Origin: Paraburkholderia sp. PGU19
GTDB taxonomy: Bacteria; Pseudomonadota; Gammaproteobacteria; Burkholderiales; Burkholderiaceae
Length of the DNA stretch: 64,000 bases
Assembly (NCBI RefSeq): GCF_013426915.1
Contig: NZ_AP023180.1
Location: 2,294,001 to 2,358,000 of the forward strand
Direction: 5' to 3'
The translations under genes and the position numbers were made by a program. Shown here in pieces: positions 46,222-54,445 of this stretch (positions are counted from its first letter, which is position 1; the number at the start of each line of letters is the position of its first letter). The notes below the pieces were generated by a model. That model made no database searches. It was not told where the DNA came from and worked only from the letters and a program-made list of their open reading frames with translations.

Positions 46222-47148
46222 ATGGGTATTTTCTCGTTCGGCAAGAAAGACGACGCACCGACACGGCGCGGCGCAAATTCCAGTTCCAGTCGCGGCAGCC
46301 GTGCCGAGCGCACTGAACGCGCGGAACGCGTCGAACGGCGCAGTCGCCGCACGGACCGTTCCGGCGACGCCGACGCGATGCTGCTCGATCCCACGCTTCC
46401 CGAAAAGCAGCGCGCACGACGCCGCCTCGTCGGTGCGATCGCGCTGGTGATCGCCGCCGTCGTCATTCTGCCGATGGTGCTGGATTCGCATCCTAAGCCC
46501 GTCACCGACGACATTTCCATCGACATTCCAAGCCGTCCGGCGCCGAAGCCGCGTGCGTCGGTCGACAGCGACACGCAAGCCGCCGTCGCGCCGGACAATC
46601 CCGCCGCGCCGGATGCCGCACTGGCCGCCTCGGGTCTCGCGCCCGCAGCGTCGGGCACGGCCGCTACTGGCGCCGTGGCGTCGCAGCGCGACGGCAGCAA
46701 CAGCAAGAACGCGCCAATCGCGATGACGCCTGCGAAGCCGCAAGCGCCCGCTGCCGTCGCGAACAACGCGCCGGCTGCAAAGCCCGTAGCGAAACCGCAG
46801 GCTGATGCCAAGCCCGCGGCAAAACCGGAACAGAAACCCGCGGTCACGGAAGCGGCGCAAGGCGCCGCGTCGGGCACCGAAACAGGTACGCCCGCGGCGC
46901 CTCCGGGCAGCCGCTTCGCGGTTCAGCTCGGCGCGTTTCAGGACGACGCCAGCGCGCACGCGTGGGCGACCAAGTTGAAAGCGGCGGGTGTGCCCGTATA
47001 TACGGAGCGTCGCAAGCAGGCTGACGGCTCCAGTCGAACCCTGTTGCGCGCCGGTCCGTTCGCGGACCGTGCGGCGGCGTCGGCGGCAATCGCGAAGGTG
47101 CGCGAGGCCGGTCTGACGTCGGGCGCGAACAACGGCGCTGCGCAGTAA
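46222..47148 (+). CDS. SPOR-domain membrane protein (DedD-like)
   Basis: This 308-residue protein has a short basic cytoplasmic part and one membrane segment (LVGAIALVIAAVVILPMVL, about residues 73-91). A long Ala/Pro/Lys-rich periplasmic linker leads to a C-terminal SPOR domain (RFAVQLGAFQDDASAHAWAT to SSRTLLRAGPFADR). SPOR domains bind denuded peptidoglycan at the division septum. The position between folC and cvpA matches dedD. Confidence 0.88.
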   Translation: MGIFSFGKKDDAPTRRGANSSSSRGSRAERTERAERVERRSRRTDRSGDADAMLLDPTLPEKQRARRRLVGAIALVIAAVVILPMVLDSHPKPVTDDISIDIPSRPAPKPRASVDSDTQAAVAPDNPAAPDAALAASGLAPAASGTAATGAVASQRDGSNSKNAPIAMTPAKPQAPAAVANNAPAAKPVAKPQADAKPAAKPEQKPAVTEAAQGAASGTETGTPAAPPGSRFAVQLGAFQDDASAHAWATKLKAAGVPVYTERRKQADGSSRTLLRAGPFADRAAASAAIAKVREAGLTSGANNGAAQ

Positions 47149-47155
47149 TCCGGCG

Positions 47156-47650
47156 ATGTTCACCGCGTTCGACTACGCTGTAATGGCGGTGATCGCCCTG
47201 TCGGCCATGCGCGGAACGTGGCGCGGCTTTTTGTCCGAGGTATTCGGGCTGATAGGCTGGATCGTCGCGTTTCTGGTGGCGGCGCGCTTCGTGGGGCTGC
47301 TGGTACCCTACGTCCCGGCGAACTGGCCGGGCGGCGCCCTGACGCAGTGGCTGATCGCGTTCGCGTTGATCGTCATTGGCGTGATGCTGGTGGCAAGCGT
47401 GGCGAACGCGTTGCTGAGCCGGCTGGTGCAGGTGTCCGGTCTGGGCGGTGTGGATCGCTCGCTTGGACTGGTGTTCGGCCTCGTACGCGGGGTCATATTG
47501 GTGCTGGTTCTGGTCGCCCTCGGTGGCTTGACCGAACTGCCCAAACAGGAATTCTGGCGCAACGCGCTGCTGCGGCCCTACGCCGAGCAGGGCGTGCGAG
47601 AGCTGAAGCCTCTGCTTCCCGAAACGCTCGCCGCCTACGTCCACGTGTAA
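47156..47650 (+). CDS. cvpA: CvpA family membrane protein
   Basis: This 164-residue inner-membrane protein has four membrane segments and the family start FDYAVMAVIALSAMRGTWRG. CvpA was named for colicin V production in E. coli and is linked to envelope integrity, though its activity is not defined. It lies seven bases after the SPOR gene and upstream of purF, its usual neighbour. Confidence 0.93.
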   Translation: MFTAFDYAVMAVIALSAMRGTWRGFLSEVFGLIGWIVAFLVAARFVGLLVPYVPANWPGGALTQWLIAFALIVIGVMLVASVANALLSRLVQVSGLGGVDRSLGLVFGLVRGVILVLVLVALGGLTELPKQEFWRNALLRPYAEQGVRELKPLLPETLAAYVHV

Positions 47651-47785
47651 CGATCGCGTTGCACGCAAGGGGCGAAGGCGGATGACAAGGCGGGCCGATG
47701 GTGAAGCAAGCAGAACCACGGCGCGCGCGGCTGTCTCCCAGGCAGGCCGCACTGATCGAATTTCGTACCCTTTGAAGGACATGCC

Positions 47786-49336
47786 ATGTGCGGCATCGTA
47801 GGCGTAGTTTCCCAGTCACCCGTCAACCAGCTCCTCTATGACAGCCTGCTGCTGCTGCAGCACCGCGGTCAGGACGCCGCCGGCATCGCCACGGCGAACG
47901 GCAACAATTTCCACATGCACAAGGCCAATGGCATGGTTCGCGACGTGTTCCGCACGCGCAACATGCGCAGCCTGCCCGGCAATAGCGGCATTGGCCAGGT
48001 GCGTTACCCGACGGCGGGTTCTGCGTCGAGCGAAGAAGAAGCCCAGCCGTTCTACGTGAACGCGCCGTTCGGCCTCATCCTCGCCCATAACGGCAATCTG
48101 ACCAACTGGCAGCAACTGAAAGACGAGATGTTCCGCATCGATCGTCGCCACATCAACACGAATTCCGACACGGAAGTCATGCTGAACGTGTTCGCGCACG
48201 AATTGCAGTTGTCGAGCTCGGGCCTGCAACTCGATCCCGCCGCGCTGTTCAAGGCCGTCACGGGCGTGCACCGCCGCGTGCGCGGCTCGTATGCGATCGT
48301 CTCGCTGATTTCCGGTTACGGTCTGCTCGGCTTCCGCGACCCGTTCGGCATCCGTCCGCTGTGTATCGGCAAGCTGGAAACGGCGTCGGGCACGGAATGG
48401 ATGCTGGCGTCGGAATCGGTGGCGCTGGAAGGCATCGGCTTCGAGTTCGTGCGCGACGTCGCGCCGGGCGAGGCGATCTTCATCGACTTCGAAGGCAATT
48501 TCCACGCGCAGCAATGCGCGCCGAACGCGAGCCTGAACCCGTGCATTTTCGAACTCGTGTATCTCGCGCGTCCGGATTCGGTGCTCGATGGCGTGCCCGT
48601 CTACAACGCGCGTCTGCGCATGGGCGACTATCTGGCCGAGAAGATCATCCGCGTGCTGCCCGACGACGTGAAGATCGACGTCGTGATGCCGATTCCCGAT
48701 TCGTCGCGTCCGGCGGCGATGCAGGTCGCGGCGAAGCTCGGCGTCGAATATCGCGAAGGCTTCTTCAAGAACCGTTACGTGGGCCGCACCTTCATCATGC
48801 CTGGCCAGGCGGTGCGCAAGAAATCGGTGCGCCAGAAGCTGAACGCGATGGGCATCGAGTTCAAGGGCAAGACCGTGCTGATCGTCGACGATTCCATCGT
48901 GCGCGGCACCACCTCGCACGAAATCGTGCAGATGGCGCGCGATGCGGGCGCAAGCAAGGTGATCTTCGCTTCGGCGGCGCCGCCCGTGAAGTTCCCGAAC
49001 GTGTACGGCATCGACATGCCGACGCGCAGCGAACTCGTCGCTCACGGCCGTTCGGATGAAGAAGTGGCGCGCCTGATCGGCGCCGATTTCCTCGTCTATC
49101 AGGACGTCGACGCGCTGAAGAACGCAATCCGCGACATCAACCCGGCGCTGAAGGAGTTCGAAGCGTCGTGCTTCGACGGCAACTACATCACGGGCGACGT
49201 GACGACGGAGTACCTCGACCGCATCGAATCCGCGCGTCTCGCGCCGTCCGCGCAATCGGACCGTGACGCCGCGAGCGACGCGATCGAAGGCGGCGCTGCG
49301 CGTTCGCAATTGCACCTGCAACTGTCGGTCGAGTAA
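47786..49336 (+). CDS. purF: Amidophosphoribosyltransferase
   Basis: This 516-residue enzyme catalyses the first committed step of purine synthesis. Cys2 in MCGIVGVVSQ becomes the N-terminal nucleophile after Met removal. The glutaminase block QHRGQDAAGI and the PRPP-binding loop VLIVDDSIVRGTTSHEIV are present. An AAGGACA ribosome site precedes it. It ends the truA-to-purF gene string. Confidence 0.98.
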   Translation: MCGIVGVVSQSPVNQLLYDSLLLLQHRGQDAAGIATANGNNFHMHKANGMVRDVFRTRNMRSLPGNSGIGQVRYPTAGSASSEEEAQPFYVNAPFGLILAHNGNLTNWQQLKDEMFRIDRRHINTNSDTEVMLNVFAHELQLSSSGLQLDPAALFKAVTGVHRRVRGSYAIVSLISGYGLLGFRDPFGIRPLCIGKLETASGTEWMLASESVALEGIGFEFVRDVAPGEAIFIDFEGNFHAQQCAPNASLNPCIFELVYLARPDSVLDGVPVYNARLRMGDYLAEKIIRVLPDDVKIDVVMPIPDSSRPAAMQVAAKLGVEYREGFFKNRYVGRTFIMPGQAVRKKSVRQKLNAMGIEFKGKTVLIVDDSIVRGTTSHEIVQMARDAGASKVIFASAAPPVKFPNVYGIDMPTRSELVAHGRSDEEVARLIGADFLVYQDVDALKNAIRDINPALKEFEASCFDGNYITGDVTTEYLDRIESARLAPSAQSDRDAASDAIEGGAARSQLHLQLSVE

Positions 49337-49345
49337 CGCGTCGTA

Positions 49346-49381
49346 AGCGCGCGAACATCGGGTCAACCGGTCTCGCGCGCT
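49346..49381. terminator. Hairpin downstream of purF
   Basis: AGCGCGCGA (49346-49354) pairs with TCGCGCGCT (49373-49381). It lies ten bases after the purF stop but has no T-run, so it may be a 3'-end stabiliser or a weak terminator. Confidence 0.45.
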
Positions 49382-49435
49382 GCGACAGCCGGTGAAACCC
49401 GGCGCGAAATCCGGGGGCAGTGCTACCATCGGGCT

Positions 49436-49491
49436 TGCGTCGATTTGATCTCAGCTTGCGGACGCGGGGAAACCCAAAACAGCTAAAGCGA
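49436..49491 (+). promoter_or_regulatory. SAM-II riboswitch upstream of metZ
   Basis: The P1 stem GCGTC (49437-49441) / GACGC (49461-49465) encloses GATTTGATCTCAGCTTGC. After it comes an A-rich strand and CAGCTAAAG (49480-49488). The spacing and the conserved GATTT, TTGC and AGCTAAA elements match the SAM-II (metA-type) aptamer, an H-type pseudoknot that binds S-adenosylmethionine. It lies 150 bases before metZ, with a terminator between, as expected for feedback on methionine synthesis. Confidence 0.8.
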
Positions 49492-49540
49492 ACGGTGAGC
49501 AGCAGCACAGCCATCGCGCTTATAGCGTTCCCCGCACACG

Positions 49541-49576
49541 AAGCCCGCTTATGCCGACGCAAAGCGGGCTTTTTTG
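49541..49576 (+). terminator. Intrinsic terminator between SAM-II aptamer and metZ
   Basis: AAGCCCGCTT (49541-49550) pairs perfectly with AAGCGGGCTT (49562-49571), followed by TTTTTG. It can be the expression platform of the riboswitch: SAM bound gives stop, SAM free gives read-through. Confidence 0.85.
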
Positions 49577-49641
49577 TTGCTCTCGCGTGCGCCTCGACTC
49601 AACGGCGAAAGCGCGGCCTGAAAAAACGGAACAGAACGAAC

Positions 49642-50832
49642 ATGGACGACTCCCTCAATTTCGACACACTCGCAGTCCGCTCGGGCACGTTGCGCAGCGA
49701 ATTCGGCGAACACTCGGAAGCGATCTTCCTGACGTCGAGCTTTGTCTTTGCTAGCGCTGCAGAAGCCGCCGAGCGCTTTAAGAATTCCGAAGACTATTAC
49801 ACGTACTCGCGCTTCACGAATCCGACTGTGACGATGTTCCAGGATCGTCTCGCGGCACTCGAAGGCGGTGAGGCGTGCATGGCGACGGCATCCGGGATGA
49901 GCGCGATCATGTCGGTGGTGATGTCGGCGTTGCAGGCGGGCGATCATCTCGTCAGCTCGCAGAGCCTGTTCGGTTCGACGCTCGGCATGTTCTCGCAGAT
50001 CTTTAGCAAGTTCGGCATCACGACGACCTTCGTCGATCCGACCGATCTCGATGCATGGAAAAACGCGGTGCGTCCCGAGACGAAGATGTTCTTCCTCGAA
50101 ACGCCGTCTAACCCGCTGACGGAGATCGCCGATATCGAAGCGATCAGCAAGATCGCGAAGTCCGCGAATGCGCTGTTCGTCGTCGACAACTGCTTTTGCA
50201 GCCCGGCGCTGCAACAGCCGCTGAAACTCGGCGCCGACGTCGTGATGCATTCGGCGACCAAGTTCCTCGACGGGCAAGGCCGTGTGCTCGGCGGCGCACT
50301 GGTCGGCTCGAAGCAGTTCATCATGGAAAAGGTGTTTCCGTTCGTGCGCAGCGCGGGCCCGACGCTGTCGGCGTTCAACGCGTGGATTCTGCTGAAGGGC
50401 TTGGAAACGCTGTCGCTGCGCGTCGAGCGCCAGTCGGCGAATGCGCTCGAAATCGCGCGCTGGCTCGAAACGCATCCCGCCGTGAAGCGCGTGTTTTATC
50501 CGGGCCTCGAATCGCATCCGCAGTACGAGATCGCGAAGCGCCAGCAGAAAGCGGGCGGCGCGATCGTGTCGTTCGAACTGAAGGGCGACACGCCCGAAGC
50601 GATGCGCGCGAATGCGTGGCGTGTGATCGACGGCACGAAAATCTGTTCGATTACAGGCAACCTCGGCGACACGCGCACGACCATCACACATCCCGCCACC
50701 ACGACGCACGGCCGCGTCACGCCGGAAGCGCGCGCGGCAGCGGGCATCACGGAAGGTCTGATCCGGCTTGCCGTTGGTCTGGAGAATGCAGCCGATATCC
50801 GCGACGATCTGACGCGGGGACTTGCGGGCTAG
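49642..50832 (+). CDS. metZ: O-succinylhomoserine sulfhydrylase
   Basis: This 396-residue PLP enzyme makes homocysteine directly from O-succinylhomoserine and sulfide. The PLP Lys is in MHSATKFLDGQGRVLGGAL. YYTYSRFTNPTVTMFQDRLA and the C-terminal TTTHGRVTPEARAAAGI are Cys/Met-metabolism family marks. The start MDDSLNFDTLAVR at 49642 has no strong ribosome site. The SAM-II element upstream supports a methionine-pathway role. Confidence 0.93.
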   Translation: MDDSLNFDTLAVRSGTLRSEFGEHSEAIFLTSSFVFASAAEAAERFKNSEDYYTYSRFTNPTVTMFQDRLAALEGGEACMATASGMSAIMSVVMSALQAGDHLVSSQSLFGSTLGMFSQIFSKFGITTTFVDPTDLDAWKNAVRPETKMFFLETPSNPLTEIADIEAISKIAKSANALFVVDNCFCSPALQQPLKLGADVVMHSATKFLDGQGRVLGGALVGSKQFIMEKVFPFVRSAGPTLSAFNAWILLKGLETLSLRVERQSANALEIARWLETHPAVKRVFYPGLESHPQYEIAKRQQKAGGAIVSFELKGDTPEAMRANAWRVIDGTKICSITGNLGDTRTTITHPATTTHGRVTPEARAAAGITEGLIRLAVGLENAADIRDDLTRGLAG

Positions 50833-50852
50833 TGGAGTAGAGAAGTGAAACG

Positions 50853-50880
50853 AAACGGGCGCAATGAAGCGCCCGTTTTG
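50853..50880. terminator. Bidirectional terminator between metZ and the AraC gene
   Basis: AAACGGGCGC-AATGAA-GCGCCCGTTT is a perfect 10-base stem with A-rich and T-rich flanks, serving two convergent genes. Confidence 0.9.
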
Positions 50881-50894
50881 TCATACGGCAACGC

Positions 50895-51668
50895 TTAATG
50901 CAGCAATGCGCGCCATTGACCCGGCGCCATTCCGAAGCGCCGCGTGAACGCATGCGTGTAGGCGCTCTGATCGCCGAAGCCGACTTCGAGCGCGACGTCG
51001 GTCAATGAGCGGTGCGGATCGGCGAGCAGCGTGACCGACGTATCCAGCCGCAGACGCTGCAAATAGCGATGCGGTGTTTCGCCGAATGCGTCGATGAACA
51101 ATTGATGAAAGCGCCGCATGCCAAAGCCGCAGTGCGCGGCGAGGTCAGCGATGCGCAGCGGCTCGGACAGACGCGCACGCAGCCAGGCGTCGATACGCGC
51201 GAAGTCGAGACGGGCGCCCGGCGCAGCATCCGCCATGCCCGTGTCTTCGATGATCGCCGCGCATAAGCGGGCGGCGGCGTCCCAATTGAAGCGCCGCCAT
51301 GCGGCATCGCCATCGATATGTCCCGTCGCGCGGCCCGCAATATGCGAAACCAGTTGCGCGAGCGACGAATCGACGGGGACGGCGCGCGCCCGGTCGAACA
51401 GACGTTGCGGCACGGCGACCGACGACGCGGGCAGATCGAGCACGAGCTGCCGGTTCTCGCCGACGCCCGCGTAGTCATGCCGCGAGCCCGCTGGAATGAG
51501 CCACGCGGACGTCCGGTCGATTTCCTGCGCGACACCGTCCACAATCATCACCATCGACCCGTCCAGACCGAGCACGATCTGATGGAAGTCGTGCACGTCC
51601 GACGCTTCCACGGTGCCATAACGGCGCAGGGAAACGCTGGGTGCGTCGATAACGGCGTGGCTCATCAC
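50895..51668 (-). CDS. AraC-family transcriptional regulator
   Basis: This 257-residue protein has an N-terminal cupin-like sensing domain (HQIVLGLDGSMVMIVDGVAQ, IPAGSRHDYAG). A C-terminal double helix-turn-helix follows (LRIADLAAHCGFGMRRFHQL and LTDVALEVGFGDQSAYTHAF, ending RRFGMAPGQWR). ATG 51668 and ATG 51665 are both possible starts. The neighbouring genes suggest no clear target; its ligand and regulon are unknown. Confidence 0.92.
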   Translation of the reverse strand: MMSHAVIDAPSVSLRRYGTVEASDVHDFHQIVLGLDGSMVMIVDGVAQEIDRTSAWLIPAGSRHDYAGVGENRQLVLDLPASSVAVPQRLFDRARAVPVDSSLAQLVSHIAGRATGHIDGDAAWRRFNWDAAARLCAAIIEDTGMADAAPGARLDFARIDAWLRARLSEPLRIADLAAHCGFGMRRFHQLFIDAFGETPHRYLQRLRLDTSVTLLADPHRSLTDVALEVGFGDQSAYTHAFTRRFGMAPGQWRALLH

Positions 51669-51696
51669 AAAGCAACCGGAAAAACAGCGGAAACGC

Positions 51697-52038
51697 TCAG
51701 ACGCCGAGCAATTCGACTTCGAACACGAGCGTCGCGTTCGGGGGAATCACGCCGCCTGCGCCGCGCACGCCATAGCCGAGTTGCGGCGGAATGGTCAGCT
51801 TGCGCACGCCGCCGACCTTCATGCCCTGCACGCCTTCGTCCCAGCCCTTGATGACCATGCCGCCGCCCAGCACGAACGCGAACGGGTCGTTGCGGTCCTT
51901 GCTCGAATCGAACTTCTGGCCGTCGGTCAGCCAGCCGGTATAGTGCACGCTGACGGTCTGGCCGGCCTTCGCTTCAGCGCCCGTGCCTTCCGTCAGGTCT
52001 TCGTACTTGAGGCCCGATGCAGTGGTGACAGTAGTCAT
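51697..52038 (-). CDS. FKBP-type peptidyl-prolyl isomerase
   Basis: This 113-residue single-domain FKBP speeds cis-trans isomerisation of proline bonds. [39 protein letters not shown] and [20 protein letters not shown] cover the active site. There is no signal peptide, so it should be cytoplasmic. It runs opposite to the sensor gene that follows. Confidence 0.95.
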   Translation of the reverse strand: MTTVTTASGLKYEDLTEGTGAEAKAGQTVSVHYTGWLTDGQKFDSSKDRNDPFAFVLGGGMVIKGWDEGVQGMKVGGVRKLTIPPQLGYGVRGAGGVIPPNATLVFEVELLGV

Positions 52039-52162
52039 GCGATGCTCCTTGTAATCGTTCGAAACCGCTATTGTAGGCGTGTTGTCCTGCCGTCGCGAAG
52101 ATCGGCTGAACGGCCATGCCTATAATGTCCAGACTGCAACCAACGGTGAACCGCCAACGAGG

Positions 52163-52963
52163 ATGTCGATCGTGACCACGTCTACTCCGTCTTCTTCCGG
52201 CAGCAACGAGGAGACGTTTGCCGTCGCCGAACGAACCGCGCGACGCTGCGCCGAAACGGCGCTCTTCATGCGCGATCATGTGCTGTCACTGGTCTCGCAC
52301 GACCTGCGCAGCCCGCTGAATGCCATTCATAGCTGGGCCTATGTGCTCGACCGCAAGATCGACGCGAACGATGCCACCGCGCAACGCGCGCTCGAAGGCA
52401 TTCGTAACGGCGTCGAGCAGCAGGTGAAGCTGCTCGAATCGATCGTCGATACGACGCGCGCCGAGACGAAAGCGCTTGTATTGAAGCGCGCGGCGTTCGC
52501 GCTGCGCCCGTTGCTCGATGAGACGATCGGCGATGTGCGAGAAGCGCTCGCCGTGCGGCGTGGCGTCGCTCTCGAACTCAACTCGCCGCTCGCCGCGCAG
52601 CAGATGGACGCCGACCGCGAGCGCCTCGCCGCTGCGTTGTGGCTGCTCGTCGCGTTCGCGGTGGAAGCGAGCGCGAGCGGCGCGACCGTCACGCTCGATG
52701 CCGACGTCGATGCGTCGATGTTCCGCGCCACGGTTACGTGGCAAGCCACGCCTGCTGCACTGACGGACGCTGCGCTGCCTCACGTGCTCGAAAACTTCGC
52801 GCGCGCGCAAGCGACGCAGCCGCGCGAAGCCAGCCGCATTTCGTGGGTGCTGGGATTGTGCAAGCGCATTGCCGAAGCGCACGACGGCGCGTTCGAACAG
52901 GGCGAATGGGCCGACGGCCAGCCGACGACACTGAAACTGCGTGTGCCGCTCGCCGGCGCATGA
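52163..52963 (+). CDS. Sensor histidine kinase-like protein, degenerate ATPase domain
   Basis: This 266-residue protein has a normal phosphoacceptor helix (LSLVSHDLRSPLNAIHSWAY, His46) but no membrane segment or sensing domain. In the ATP-binding half the N-box Asn is absent (DRERLAAALWLLVAFAVEAS). The glycine-rich G2 box has become SRISWVLGLCKRIAEAHDG. It is therefore probably unable to bind ATP normally and may be a phosphate sink, phosphotransfer or scaffolding protein. The start at 52163 has AACGAGG upstream; no response regulator is adjacent. Confidence 0.8.
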   Translation: MSIVTTSTPSSSGSNEETFAVAERTARRCAETALFMRDHVLSLVSHDLRSPLNAIHSWAYVLDRKIDANDATAQRALEGIRNGVEQQVKLLESIVDTTRAETKALVLKRAAFALRPLLDETIGDVREALAVRRGVALELNSPLAAQQMDADRERLAAALWLLVAFAVEASASGATVTLDADVDASMFRATVTWQATPAALTDAALPHVLENFARAQATQPREASRISWVLGLCKRIAEAHDGAFEQGEWADGQPTTLKLRVPLAGA

Positions 52964-53087
52964 CACACACGCGCACGCACACGGAATCGCGCGTGACCTG
53001 GCCGGATGGCCAGTTCATGCGCGCTCAGCGCTTTCACCTGCCTTTCGCGCTCTATACTGACGACTTTTGTCGCCGGAGTTCTTCGCT

Positions 53088-54431
53088 TTGATCCAGTTCG
53101 TCGCCCTCATTGGCGCGTTGTTGCTCGTTGCCCTCAACGGTTTCTTTGTTGCTGCGGAATTCGGTCTCGTCAAGCTGCGGCAGACGCGTGTGCAAACGCT
53201 CGCGGAGAAGCACGGCTTGCGCGGCAAGCTGCTCGGGAAGGTGCATGGGCGGCTGGATGCGTATCTGTCCGCGTGCCAGCTGGGCATCACGCTCGCGTCG
53301 CTGGGGCTTGGCTGGATCGGCGAGCCGGCCTTCGCGGAACTGCTGAACCCTGTGTTCCATCTGCTCGGCATCCAGAACGAGCAGTTGATTCACGGCATAT
53401 CGCTGTTCTTCGCGTTCTCTTGCATTTCGTTCCTGCATATCGTGGTCGGCGAACTCGCGCCGAAGTCGCTGGCAATTCGTCAATCCGAGCACGTCTCGCT
53501 GTGGACGGCGATGCCGCTGTATGGCTTTTACTGGGCGATGTACCCGGCCATCTGGGTGCTCAACTCGAGCGCGAACGCGGTGCTGCGCATAGCGGGTCTG
53601 ACAGCCGATCACGGCGGCGACACACATTACTCCACAGAAGAACTGAAGCTGATTCTGCGAGGCCGCAGCGCGAGCGTCACGAACGAACTCGACGGCTCGA
53701 AGGACGCCTATTCGCAGGACGAATGGAACACGATCGCGCATTCGCTCGATTTCTCACGCATGACCGTGTCCGACCTGATGCGGCCTGCGCATGAACTGGT
53801 GAGCCTGCGCCGCGATCTGCCGTGGCGCGACAACATGCAGATCATCGCGCGCCATCGTTTCAGCCGCTATCCGTTGCTCGAGGATGCGACGGGCGAGCGC
53901 GTCGCGGGCACCATCCATCTGAAGGATCTGCTGTTGGCGCGCCACGCGGGCAGCACGCTCGACGACCTGTCGCGCTACGTGCGCCCTGTGCAGTACGTGA
54001 AGCCCGAGATGCCCGCGTTGGAACTGTTCCGGCGCTTTCGCAAGGGCGCGCCGCATCTCGCGCTGGTCGGCCGGAAGAACGCGAAGCCGATCGGCTTCCT
54101 GACGCTCGACAATCTGCTCGGCGCGCTGGTCGGCCAGATTCACGACGAGTTCCGTCAGGGCGACGCCGACTGGACACGCATGGACGACGGCACGCTGATG
54201 GGCAAGGGTAGCTTGCCCGTGGTGTCGCTGGAGCGCGCGCTCGGTATCGATATCGACGAGGGCAGCGCAGAGTCTGTCGGTGGTCTGGTGATCAACGCAC
54301 TCGGCGATCTGCCGGAAGAAGGGCAGCGCGTCGACTTCGACCGTTTTGATGTCGTCGTGAAGAGGATGAAGGGGCCGCGCATCGTGCTCGTGCGGGTGTA
54401 TCCGAAGACGTTTGATGATGAGGGTGGTTGA
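53088..54431 (+). CDS. CorC/HlyC-type membrane protein (CNNM + CBS domains)
   Basis: This protein of about 447 residues has an N-terminal DUF21/CNNM membrane domain (VALIGALLLVALNGFFVAAEFG and three further segments, about residues 1-180). A CBS pair follows (TVSDLMRPAHELVSL, RYPLLEDATGERVAGTIHLKD), then a C-terminal CorC/HlyC domain (SLPVVSLERALGIDI). Relatives export Mg or Co ions, although many are annotated as hemolysins. A TTG at 53088 has GGAG upstream; a TTG at 53067 would add seven residues. Confidence 0.85.
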   Translation: MIQFVALIGALLLVALNGFFVAAEFGLVKLRQTRVQTLAEKHGLRGKLLGKVHGRLDAYLSACQLGITLASLGLGWIGEPAFAELLNPVFHLLGIQNEQLIHGISLFFAFSCISFLHIVVGELAPKSLAIRQSEHVSLWTAMPLYGFYWAMYPAIWVLNSSANAVLRIAGLTADHGGDTHYSTEELKLILRGRSASVTNELDGSKDAYSQDEWNTIAHSLDFSRMTVSDLMRPAHELVSLRRDLPWRDNMQIIARHRFSRYPLLEDATGERVAGTIHLKDLLLARHAGSTLDDLSRYVRPVQYVKPEMPALELFRRFRKGAPHLALVGRKNAKPIGFLTLDNLLGALVGQIHDEFRQGDADWTRMDDGTLMGKGSLPVVSLERALGIDIDEGSAESVGGLVINALGDLPEEGQRVDFDRFDVVVKRMKGPRIVLVRVYPKTFDDEGG

Positions 54432-54445
54432 GGTGTCACACGCCG

